From: Phytoseiulus persimilis
Taxonomy: Eukaryota > Arthropoda > Arachnida > Mesostigmata > Phytoseiidae
NCBI GenBank assembly: GCA_037576195.1
Contig: CM075102.1
Coordinates: forward strand, 44,450,745-44,514,744
Direction of reading: 5' to 3'
Length of the DNA stretch: 64,000 nt
In this document: positions 53,746 to 64,000 of the stretch, piece after piece
Layout: the number at the start of each line of letters is the position of its first letter
Position numbering within the stretch: the stretch's first letter is position 1
Program-made: the position numbers and the translations under genes
Notes under the pieces: generated by a model
Told to the model about the DNA's origin: nothing
The model's input: only the letters and a program-made list of their open reading frames with translations
Databases searched by the model: none

Positions 53746-54554
53746 CACAGGGGGATGCAGAAGAGCAGGTCTCCTTTCGTTTTCAACCGGATTCGACCTC
53801 TATGATCCCACGGAGAAAGATGGATGTCTCCACCGATCTCGGGCCTCGGTTGCCAGAGGTAAGTCTCGCTTTCGGTAGTTTTCCCATAACTAGCTCCCCT
53901 AGGATCTGACTTGATTGCTCAGAAGCCTGATCTCTCCAGGATGAGATCACAGTCTCGTGCGGACACCGACTCAAGGTGTAGAGAGTTCTCTGTGAGTCAT
54001 AAATCAAGATGATGCAATTCATCGAAGGCTAATCTGGAGTCAGTTCAACCTAAATAGGTGAGTTTAATCGATTGCGAATATTCTCGGCACCTTTAACAAT
54101 CAGTGCCAGCATTTTCGATACCTCCGCCGTCGCCAACGTCGGAGTGATTTTGCCGCGACGTGAAGCAAGCTCGGAAACCCGGGGTTTCCGGAGAACGGAG
54201 CCAGGTCTGCATTCTAACCCTGTTCGCGGCAATCGGTCCTTGGCGTACTCAGCTCTGAGCCGTCGTCTTGAGCGAATTTCAATCCGTCCGTCGGCGGCCG
54301 ACCGGGTCAAACCCTCGAACCGGCTCGACACCTCTCTGGCAAGTGATTGCGGCGCTTCGTTCCGAACGCCAAGACGGATCAGAAAGATGCGAGGCTTGCC
54401 AGGCGGGCCCAGCCTTGAGACAAGCATCGCAGCACTCCAGGGTGTGAAATCCAGTTGGGCAACTCGACATTCCGTCAACGACATAGTGAGAGCTAGTTGT
54501 ATGCTCCCGGCACCTTGTCTGGTTCCCGATGCCGTCAGAATGCGTTCACACTCG

Positions 54555-54743
54555 ACTCACGGCGGAACCCAGCGGCCCAGCGGTTTCATCGTCAAACAGA
54601 AAGCGGTCACTTCAGCCGCCGAACGATCTTCTTCTCCCATCTCAAGCTCTTCGCTGCTCCAGAAATTCAGCCATCCAGACTGCGGCCTGAATGAACACAA
54701 CTCTCCTCGCCAGCGGCGACCACTGTCCAATCGTTTGAGAAGC
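54555..54743 (+). repeat. Duplicated downstream block 2, gene 2 copy
   Basis: Clearly alignable with 59484-59673. Long matches include GCGGCCCAGCGGTTTCATCG, CGATCTTCTTCTC and TTCGCTGCTCCAGAAATTCA. Confidence 0.8.
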
Positions 54744-55164
54744 ATCGTCGGAAGAGCGAACGGCTTCTACCTCCACGGAAATGGACTTTCTTCTCGTCTG
54801 AAAGTTCAGAACCCTTATTCGGCGTGAATGAGCTTGGTCTGGGAGATAGGTGATCTATGTGCCCAATGGGATACCCGATTCGCAGCTTGGATCGCTGATC
54901 CGAGACTGTTCGAATCCTCGATGCCGGGAGATGTCCTTTCCCTCCCCATAGGAGACATCTTGATGGATATCGCTCGAGAATCTGGAATCCGTGTCCTGGT
55001 TCCATATTTTTAATTTGAATAGCTCAGATCGACGGAATGTTATCAGGAGAAAGGGCAAGGAGCAGTTCGACTGATGGAAACGAGAGCGCTTCTTCAGTTA
55101 GCTGTCAAGTTCCTGTACACAAATGCGCATCGGTCACGATCCAGTTATAGCCCACAGTCTCGGA

Positions 55165-55257
55165 GAAAGCTGCTGACTAATGATACGATCGTTGGTCGGG
55201 CGCCGGTGGCGCGCATCATGCTTCTTGCATCCCAAGTTCAAGGTCACGTAACGCATT
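55165..55257 (+). repeat. Duplicated downstream block 3, gene 2 copy, with TCAAGGTCA
   Basis: Aligns with 60328-60420. The best-kept stretch is CCTCAAGTTCAAGGTCACG-like, containing TCAAGGTCA (55239-55247), the monomer site of FTZ-F1 and ERR-type nuclear receptors. A weaker third match may exist at ~58830-58925. Confidence 0.65.
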
Positions 55258-57675
55258 GTTAATTTTCCTGGAACGTTACCCGCCTCATGACCCTCTCTTT
55301 GATGGAGCGAAGTACAATGGTCTGCATCCCGAAGGTGACTCTTCGTGCTTCATTGAGTTCCAAGATAGGGTGGAAAAACGAATCTGAAAACTCCAATTCC
55401 ATATGTTTGTTTTCTTCAAAAACAGATCGAGGAAGTGAGATCTGAACGGAGAAACTCACCTGTTTCTGGGCTACAACGATGAGGCACCGCGGAGAGTCAT
55501 GTATAGGGTTGGCGATAGCCCGCATTTTCAGGACCGCAAGCCCGCGGGCGCGCACAAGTGCTGCTCCAGGACCTCGTAAGCGTTTCAGACCGCGAATGCC
55601 TGCGTAATGGCCATCATTACTATAACTGTTCAGATAACTATTATCAAACTCAGCCACCTATGAGTGATGCTCAAGAATTCGGAGGGCGGCTCCCCGAAGC
55701 TCGCAACAGGAACCGCAAGCCTGCGCTTTTTGGGTTCCATCTGCGGTTCTACTATGGTCACTCGATGAAATTTGAGACAGTGGGCTTGCCGTCCTGCAAA
55801 TGCGGGCTTTTGCAAACTTCAGTCCGATATGAGGACAGATTCAGGCGAATGGGATCTTCCCTGGAGAGGACGGAATCTGCATTCTCATGGAAGACTGCTG
55901 CATCTTCCAGAGTGAAGTTACTGGGGAGCTGGAAGGCTGTCCTCCGAGAAATGTGCAATCGCGGGGCAACACTCCCCGCCAAAATCGTGCAGAGCAGAGA
56001 TCGACTTGGACCTTGAAAACTCGACTCCCGACCTCCTATAGCTTCAATCGCATGTTTCACCCAAACATCAGACCAGAGTCTTCATATTGAACGGAGGGTC
56101 CTCTGGAGCTAATTGCTCGCTAACCGAAGCCCTAACGAGCGTATCGAAGTTGGCTAATTTCATTAAACGAATCACTTCATCCAGCTCTGCACCGCCCTCT
56201 CGAGACCGTGAGTCAAGATCTCTGGACGTCTCCCTCCCGGGAATCATTTGATGCAAGCCGGCTTGACTGTATGGAATAGCATCCGGCTTGACCATCCATG
56301 AGCTATGTTCAAGTTCATGTCAACTTTGGTCCAAATCAGCGATATGCATGATCACGACTCTGCAAAGATCGTCGTCTGGATTGATTGTTTTTGAGATGTG
56401 GGATCCCGATCGCGAGTATAGGAAGGTAAACTGGGAGAGGATCTGGAGCGTTCTCGATAACTTCCCACCACTCGATTCGATACTAGGCGCTCTAGACATA
56501 CGAACCTGTAATGTTCTGATCGGTGCTCCGGATGCTCACTCTTGGCATTGACATCTCACGTGATTTTATTCTCTCATATTGACGTCAGAGTTTCAGTTTT
56601 CTTGCACCCAAACTGAAAGAGAACTTTTCTGTGAGCGTGCTCATCGATCTGTCGATCGATAAGCTCGACAAACGGTCCTTCCATCTTATCTGCCCGTTTG
56701 CCTCGAAGCACTCCCGCCGAGTTTTCGAAGCCAGATCCAAATGCGTGGTTGGATGTCCTCACCCGTGGGGGCTAATATCTTGTTCCTCTCGAAATACTTC
56801 ATCCATCGACGTCACCGCGTTCCCCGCTTAAAGGCAGTTTCGTTCTTCTCCTTCCCGTCTCATTTCCGCTCGAGCGATCCTCCGCCCGCGAGGGCTCCGA
56901 GATCCGACGAGCGAATGACTAGAAACAGCATTCATAAATTGAGATAGCGCTGGATGGTTGTCACCACCGCCCAGCCCGTACTTCACGGGGTGTATAACTG
57001 ACATACCTTCCGTGTTTCTCGTGAAAAGGATTGCATGATGGTTCGACATCTGTCCGTGACTTTGCGTTCACGAATCCTCCTTCCCCAAACTTCTTTTACC
57101 AGCAGTCCTCAAGCGACTCGATGGTCGGCGTTTGGGCAACCAACAAACGATTCTCACGGGAGAGGTAGTTAGCTTCGGGGAGACTCACTTGGTTAGCCGC
57201 CGTCGAGTAGACTCATAACACGAATCCCTGGTTCTGTCCTTGATTGGAAGATGCTGTGATACAAAGCATCTCCGAGCGGCGGTTCGTGTGGATCCCGCAA
57301 TGGAGCACTGCTCACCGAACCAATGCTTGTTCTCAATTCCGCGACCGCTGGGCATCAGCTGCAGAACCCCGCCGATTCAGGAAACGAGCACAGAATGGAA
57401 TGTGCTCAAGAGAGATATCGTTACGACCTGAGAATCCTAGTTAGCTAAAGATCATTTAGAATCCAGCGAGGGGGTTGAGAGAGACCTCGACTGCGAGGGT
57501 TAGAGCCCGGCATACATAGACCCACAGCCTCATTCGATGAACCATTGCTCATCGAACCTGTACTCGTGCTCAGACCACGTCGTCGGTTGGTCTCCAGTGT
57601 GTAACCGCCAGTGCTCGACCAAACTCTAGGAGAGCCAGTGTGCTGAAGAAGTTTCCACTCTATCGCTCATTCGAG

Positions 57676-58512
57676 ATGCCATTACTCGTAGATCAACTGC
57701 GATGGGCCTACCGTGAGATCAAGGAAGACACCGATCCTCGTGTCGCGGATTGGCCTCTCATGGGGTCACCGATGACGATACTCTCGATTGTGGCTGTCTA
57801 CGTTTGGTTCGTCAAGATTCTCGGACCAATACACATGCGAGATCGTAAGCCGTACGAAATCAAGAATTTCATCATCGCCTACAACATCTTCATGGTACTC
57901 GCCAACGGTTGGTTTTTCGTCTACGGAGGGAGCTACACCTACCTCGGCGGAGGGTACTCATGGTTCTGCGAAGCATCAAATTATGGTACGGACCCCAAGC
58001 AGATGACCATAATCTCGATCGGATGGTGGTACTTGCTCCTGAAAGTGGCCGAGCTGTTAGATACTGTATTTTTCGTCCTGACCAAGAAGTTCTCCCACAT
58101 TTCGGTTCTGCACGTTGTCCACCATTCTCTGGTGGCGTTGACGGTCTGGCTCGGAGTCAACTTCGGTGCGACGGGTCAAAACGCTCTCTTTCCTTTGATC
58201 AACTGCGTCATACACTGCATTATGTACGCTTACTATACGTGTGCTGCATTGGGTCTCCGGAAGTACCTTTGGTGGAAGCGATACCTGACCCAGTTGCAGA
58301 TCGGCCAATTCATCTTGCTCATAATCCACGGATCCATTCCCGTTTTTTACGAGTGTGGGTTTCCGCCGTACTTCGGATACATCACGATTGCCGAGGCGTC
58401 TCTGTTCCTTTGTCTCTTCCTCAACTTTTATTTCAAGACGTACCGCAAGGCCTCTAGCACTGTCGAGCATCTCGACGTGGTTGGTACCACGGGAGAAATC
58501 AAGTCGCAATAG
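57676..58512 (+). CDS. ELOVL very-long-chain fatty acid elongase, gene 3
   Basis: A single exon of 278 residues on the same strand, the most divergent of the three. Boxes: KVAELLDTVFF (123-133), HVVHH (146-150), NCVIHCIMYAYY (176-187) and LTQLQIGQF (204-212). An upstream in-frame extension of 12 codons starts at GTG; I chose the first ATG because it aligns with the other two copies. The N-terminal half of the catalytic region reads AYNIFMVLANGWFFVYGGS as in genes 1 and 2, but the DNA differs at many third positions, so this copy was not part of the recent conversion event. The tail ends GEIKSQ instead of KTIKAQ, again without a canonical dilysine signal. Presumed ER elongase; no substrate can be assigned from sequence alone. 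Confidence 0.95.
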   Translation: MPLLVDQLRWAYREIKEDTDPRVADWPLMGSPMTILSIVAVYVWFVKILGPIHMRDRKPYEIKNFIIAYNIFMVLANGWFFVYGGSYTYLGGGYSWFCEASNYGTDPKQMTIISIGWWYLLLKVAELLDTVFFVLTKKFSHISVLHVVHHSLVALTVWLGVNFGATGQNALFPLINCVIHCIMYAYYTCAALGLRKYLWWKRYLTQLQIGQFILLIIHGSIPVFYECGFPPYFGYITIAEASLFLCLFLNFYFKTYRKASSTVEHLDVVGTTGEIKSQ

Positions 58513-59090
58513 ATATTTGAGCTCAATGGGATCGCCGCCCCGAGACAGAGTCGAGAGGGTTAGCATGGTTGTGGAGCACTTTTTCTGCCATGCGGACTCC
58601 CTCGATTCTGATCACGGTAGGATCCTGGATTCATGCCACTCTTGTGACAGAACTCCAGAACGTCTGCATCAGGTAACGAGAGGGCTAGCTCCGCATTCGG
58701 ATCCGCTAGGTGTTCCTCATTATATCATTTCTCTGAAAAAGTGGGGCTCTCGTCGGAAGTCCTATCTCATCGAGTTTCTGTGCTCGGCTCCCGTCGGATC
58801 TGCTTCCATGAAGCCTGATCTTCATCTTGCTCAAATCCTGTTACAATGTTGCGTTGTCAATACCCAATCAGCCACCGCTTGTAGCCCACAATCTCAAAGT
58901 GGAAAATCTGTCAGAATGATTACGCATAAAAATACGGAAGGGACGGGATATTTATCCTCCAGGTCGAGTGACAAATAGATCATGGAACGAAGGGTTGGGA
59001 GTTAACAACCCTGTTATCTCGATCTGACGTTCCATGTGATCGATCAGACTTCAGAAAATACAAAACTGTCCCATCTCTCCCAGACACTAG

Positions 59091-59336
59091 TTGATGCTGC
59101 GAGCGGATCTGTGGAATACCGAGCTGAATTTCAGCCGCGGCCTTTCATGTAAATAATATTTATCGATACGCTGGTATCTAATGTGTTCTCATTTTCCCTT
59201 TTGCGAATTTTTCTGCTCGTTCGCAGCCAATGAGGTCAAGCCATCCAGTCAGTGGGCCAGCCAGTCAGCCAGCGAGGAAGCGATGCTCGTTGAGCGCGCG
59301 TCAGAACAGAAGATAGCTTCGCGGTTTCCAGAATGG
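59091..59336 (+). repeat. Duplicated downstream block 1, gene 3 copy
   Basis: Partner of 52580-52815. Contains an added CAGTC/CCAGCCAGTCAG-type short repetition near 59250-59275. Confidence 0.7.
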
Positions 59337-59483
59337 GTCGGAGAAACTTCGAAATATTCCGAGGTATGAAAGTCTATTGTGGGATCCCCAAAACAGCCCG
59401 TCAAGCTCCTAGTAGGTCGGCGTTGCCTACTTTCGGCATCTAGCCGGTAGAGCTATCAGTTCAGTCAGAAATTAGATCACATC

Positions 59484-59673
59484 CGACTTACGGAGAGGTT
59501 CCGCGGCCCAGCGGTTTCATCGCCAGACAAAAATCGGTCACTCCATCCGCCAAACGATCTTCTTCTCTCATCTGAAGCTGTTCGCTGCTCCAGAAATTCA
59601 GCGATCCAGACTGCAGCGCAAATGAAGGCAACTTTCTCAGCCGCCAACAACGACCACCCGACCGCCCGAGGAA
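59484..59673 (+). repeat. Duplicated downstream block 2, gene 3 copy
   Basis: Partner of 54555-54743, with almost equal length (190 against 189 bp). Confidence 0.8.
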
Positions 59674-60327
59674 CGTGTTCGAATCAGAAGCGAGTTTCTA
59701 TATTTCACTCCTACACTCGTTCCCTGTCGGGATCCCACCACCCGATTCTTTCTAAACAATTCCCGAAGAATGATAATCGATCGTGATGCACGCCACAGGG
59801 CAACGCTCGTGCTGTGCTGGTTGTGAAATACTCCAGAAGCACTTCCTATCCCGGGAAAGCTGGGGTTTGCGATCCTTCAAGAAAGCATGAACGGTAAGAT
59901 GCTTAGCGGGAGGCAGTGCATCTTCGAGCGGTCGTTCCAGGAAACGACCGTGTCCTCAATAGTCCGTAGTATAATTCTTGTGGAATTAGCGGGGGATCAC
60001 TTCCGAACGCAAAAGGAGCGTTGACGTTTTCGCTGAATTTCCTAGGAGAGGCGAGGTTGTACTGTATCGGAGCCGCTGGCCCCCTTGATCAATGAACTTC
60101 CTCCAAATTCCACTCGCTCCGGCTTACTGTTCATAAGTCATCCTATGCAGAGAATCGCCCTCGAAACTCTTTGGTTCACAGAGGCTCCCTGGTGTAGAAC
60201 GCCGATCAGAGAAAGAGCAGCTCGACCTTGCTCGAGTTCGAAGCCGTTGTCTCGATCACTTCTCGTGATTCGTTCCACGGGTGTGCGCTTGGCGCAACGC
60301 ACCAGTCCGTTACAGTTCTGCAAACTC

Positions 60328-60420
60328 GACAAAATGCTAACTAATGATCCAATTGTTGGTTCGGAGCCGGCGACGCGTGCCGTGCGCATCGTTCCTCAAG
60401 TTCAAGGTCACGCCACGCCA
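60328..60420 (+). repeat. Duplicated downstream block 3, gene 3 copy, with TCAAGGTCA
   Basis: Partner of 55165-55257; TCAAGGTCA is at 60402-60410 and is preserved with its flanks. Confidence 0.65.
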
Positions 60421-63400
60421 TAGAAGATCGCAAATCTGATCCTCGCGCGCTCCCTGTCACTCTTTACGGTATGTCGCCGTGGAAATCAGTCAATCTCGCC
60501 GGCAACCCATCTCCATCCAGAATCCTTCGTGGACGAGTAGCACAACGGCGACAATGAGCTATTGAAATGGAAACTGAGTGAGCACGGAAGAACTCAGATG
60601 GGACGGAAAAGGGTCAGGGAGTGCAGTTTCGCTGCTGAACGAGCTAGGTCGCATGAGTTCTCTGCACCATGAGCTCGATTTGTTTCAATTCGCTGACAAA
60701 CTCTTGATCACCTCGGGCCATCAGAGAACGCTCCTTCTATAACAGTGCCTGGCAAGCATTCCCTGCCCCCAAGACAAGTACACGGGATTTTGGGCCCGTG
60801 GCCCTGACTTTTTCGACCCCTGCTCTACACGATTACCCGAGAAGCGGCAAGGAGCAAAATGAAAGTCTTCCATCCATTTCTCGTTTGGGAGCTCAGATGA
60901 ACCGAGAATTAGCTGTCAAATGTTAATGGCCAGATCAGAATCGCGTGCTCGTCGTCACACGAGGCTGGAGCAGAGCCACAGGGAGAAAGTCCGCGAAAAA
61001 TCAAAGAGAGGATAGAACGCAATCATTCCAGCTTCACGGAACCGCAAGCACGGCAGAACGAACCTTAGGGATATCGGCAAAATATTGATGTCAAGCAAAC
61101 TGAAGTGTTGTCGCTTCTTGACATACAAGAAGAAGATGGGAACGAGGAAGACGAGGTACCAAAAATGAACAGAAATCCTCCGCAGCTCTGCCCATTCTTG
61201 AGGAATCCTTGACAGTGTAGCCAGACCGCCAACAATGAGCGCGGAATTTATTTAAGGAGGAAAAGAACCGTCTGGTTAAGGCCATTGTGGGAAACATGTG
61301 AAACAACAGAAATTCGCGACATCGATCCGAAGGACTGCGACGACTTGAACTGCGAATCGGTGTTCCTTCCCATCTGAGCAGTACTGGATATTGCTCTTCT
61401 GTGAATACTATTCTGGATATCGCTCCGTACGATCAAAACATTTATCATCTTATCGCATCTCATCACGTGGGATGGAAGCCTTTGTGGCCGAGAGACACAT
61501 CGATGTCAGGATGTTAATAACAATAAAAAGTAGATATTGTGCATCCGGCGAATCCCGGGATGTCGCAGCAAGATGAGTATGCTCCATTCGCTTAGTTCCC
61601 TCTGTCTCATCATCCCTGTATCCACACCCATCCAATGGTACATCAACATAGAGCAGCAGTTACGACACTTCCTTTTCCTGTTCTAGCTGATAGATGGAAT
61701 AGGATCATGACCAAGGTTAAGCGGACGGGGTGTTTTCCCTCAAAGTCGACCCGCGAACCCGCGCGCTTCCCTCGTGGCCGAGTCGTTTCCGGCCAGGGAA
61801 GAGATTCTCAATGGGTATCTTACGTGGGATTACGTATGAGCATTTTTTAACGAGCGGTAAAAACAAAACCGATCGTTTCGCAAAGTGATTCCTTCGTTCG
61901 TAGATCATGACCTACGTGTGCTCTACCAATTGACGTTCACGACTCTCGAAGCGACTCCGCCTGCTCCGGACAAACGAAAGCGCAGATTGAGCAAGATTCA
62001 GTTTCGCGTGAGTGCTACGTCATTCCCCAGAGAAGCCGATGCGACGCTCGAGGACAGCGACTCTGGCCCCTTACCCAGAACCGGGAGTTTTCGCCTCCAC
62101 AATCGCCATCATGGATTAGACTCATTCCGGCTTGTAGTGACGCCTCGATGGCGAAATCGGAAACGCCTTCGGTTGAGTCGATGACCACAGAGGACCAACA
62201 GGCACAGCATCGGCACTGTAGTCATCAGAATAGAATCGTTCCCGATAAATTTCAGCTAACTCGAGTCTCCGGAGAACAACGACTCAAGCGGAGTCCTATG
62301 AAGTGAAACCGACGCGTTCAGTGCGGCCGACGCGTGAGCCTTCGGCTGCAAGTCCGCTCATTCATTCGACCGACGGCAATAGCGGAGAAACTGCAGGCGG
62401 GTCTTTTGCCAAAGTAACGGAGCTTTTTCTACGCGATGTCGGTGAAGAGCCGAAAAGTCGGTTACCGGAGGCCGTCGCCCTCGTTGGCCCCGAGCACCAG
62501 ATCTGGACTTCAGCTTCGCTGCGAAGCCCGGAGGTTCGACGTGAGCAGAAGGTGTGCGCTCAATTTCTCAGTCGTATGAGTTTTCGCTCCGCGATTGGCG
62601 GCGCGCGCGCAAAAAAAAATGCTCATCGGTTAGTTCTCAACCCGTTGACGGCGGTCTGCGTTAATGCCCGCTCCTAACTAGCTTAGTTTTTGTGGACTTG
62701 AGGATCCTTGCTTGCTCTTTCCATCGATCCACAACGATCACAAAAACGGAGCGTCTGATGACTCGTGTGAGGGCAGCTCCGAGCGGGGGCCGCGATTTAG
62801 TGAAAGTTTTTCCTCTTCGCTGGATCTACTACCGACTTCAATGAATCACACGAACGGGAAACGGCGATCCTGTAGACGGCAGCGATGGTGCAAAGAGCTC
62901 CACGATAGGTTTTGGAAGGCGATTTTCTGATGCTCATACTTCTGTTACTGATTAAAGTGCCGCTGACGACAAGACGTACGCGTCTCGAATTCTGTAATGC
63001 CCAATGCGGTAACAAACTTCGGCTCGGTGATCTAACGAAAAGAGGGAGAAGGAGGAGCGGGTACGCACAGAACTTCTCAGGCTGTTTCTAGAAACAAACT
63101 TATCAGCCGCCATATATAGAACAAACGCTCCTGATCAGCAGTGTTCCCTCCTCGACCCGAACCGGCTGCGGCTCGCAACGAGTACAGCAGTTAATCACCT
63201 TTGTCCGGCCACGTACCAGTTTTCTCGTCAAGTTGTATGGCGGCTTTTTTTCTCCTTTCCTTGCGTCGGAATCGAATGCTCGTCGATGTCTTTCGATTGT
63301 TGTCTAGACGGCGCTGACTGGTTGACCATCGCTGTCGTACCCGTCGCCACCGACAACAACAGCGCTGCAGCCACGGTCTTATTCTGTGGGTCGACGGATG

Positions 63401-64000
63401 CCGGCCCCAAGAATTTGTGGGTCTCCAGGTCATCGTGTATTGGCGCTCCTGTGGTGGCTTACGATGTCACTCGATGTGTCTAGTCAACGTTGCCACCTTC
63501 AAACTTCGCAGTGACGGAGCTGCTTGGAACTTCGCTCTGCGACGGAAGAGGTCCATGGTGCGAAGTATCGCCGTACTCCCCAGAGTAGAAATTTCTCTGC
63601 GTCAGGGACGCGAGTGAGCTTTCTGAAAGCGCAGGGAAAGCTCAGTATTGAACATTGTATCAGCAGCGGGAAAAACAAAACAAACCAAGCACGTTCTCTG
63701 TCAAGTGTTTTCGAACTCGGCAGGTAACCCGACGATAACGCTTTGTACTACAAATCGGTTCACATGGGCTGGCATTTGCCGTTTCCATCTTGAAGCGACA
63801 TGTCGTTGACAACACAACTACTCGCTCGTGCTATCATCCAAGTCTGTTTGTGTGAATTCACTGATATCACGATAAGCGTTCTTATCGACGACGCCGATAC
63901 CAAATGCTGGCCCAGATTTTGTAGCCAGACACGACGAACGTCTCATTCGGCTATTGAGATCCGCATATTTGGAGCGGGACTTCCGAGAGCGATCAGGATG
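60421..64000. other. Intergenic to window end, nothing recognised
   Basis: About 3.6 kb. Frames are at most ~124 codons (62303-62677) with no family resemblance. No transposon or RNA gene is recognised. Confidence 0.45.

Larger units (their letters stand above)
51874..57675. other. Intergenic between ELOVL genes 2 and 3
   Basis: About 5.8 kb. It holds three non-coding blocks (near 52.6, 54.6 and 55.2 kb) that recur in the same order downstream of gene 3, plus a second copy of the TGACGTCA block near 53.6 kb. Long frames at 54050-54827 on both strands begin at non-ATG codons or match nothing I know. No additional gene is supported. Confidence 0.5.
58513..60327. other. Downstream region of ELOVL gene 3
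   Basis: About 1.8 kb, holding the gene 3 copies of duplicated blocks 1 and 2. They sit only ~150 bases apart here, against 1.7 kb apart after gene 2. No gene is recognised. Confidence 0.5.

Noticed and set aside
54050-54827. Long frames on both strands (251 codons +, 144 codons -)
   Set aside because: The + frame starts at a TTG, no family is recognisable, and part of it lies in non-coding block 2, which is duplicated without an open frame after gene 3.

Overview
The window is nuclear DNA of an animal. It has GT-AG introns, AATAAA poly(A) signals, a tetraspanin, a ZNF330 homologue and ELOVL-type fatty acid elongases. An arthropod is most likely. Intronless elongases in tandem, an intronless ZNF330 and a base composition near 50% GC suggest a mite; a phytoseiid such as Galendromus is my best guess, by inference only.

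Layout. At 1.5-2.4 kb is an intact intronless ZNF330 (NOA36) gene. A four-exon tetraspanin spans 3.7-13.0 kb, and 8.2 kb of that is its first intron. From 15.5 to 18.1 kb lie an 861-bp foldback-like element, with 157-bp inverted arms and an 8-bp target duplication, and the 3' end of a non-LTR retrotransposon. From 22.6 to 27.7 kb is a nest of DNA transposons. It holds inverted arrays of a ~45-bp repeat, GGATCC-rich element ends, a pogo-like scrap, an old hAT scrap, and a hAT transposase whose four exons join into an uninterrupted 656-residue protein. At 29.5-30.5 kb is a dead full-length ELOVL copy. About 13 kb without recognisable genes follows.

From 43.9 to 58.5 kb three intact intronless ELOVL genes of 278 codons stand head to tail. 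The first two share a 463-bp block with no differences, flanked by about 78-79% identity; this looks like recent gene conversion across the catalytic core. Non-coding blocks downstream of genes 2 and 3 are also duplicated in the same order, and an upstream block with a TGACGTCA palindrome occurs twice. This locus is therefore an expanding array with at least one dead member.

The ELOVL enzymes should act in the endoplasmic reticulum in very-long-chain fatty acid elongation. ZNF330 is a nuclear/nucleolar zinc protein, and the tetraspanin a membrane scaffold. These genes have no evident shared pathway. The rest is intergenic or intronic sequence in which I recognise nothing firm.
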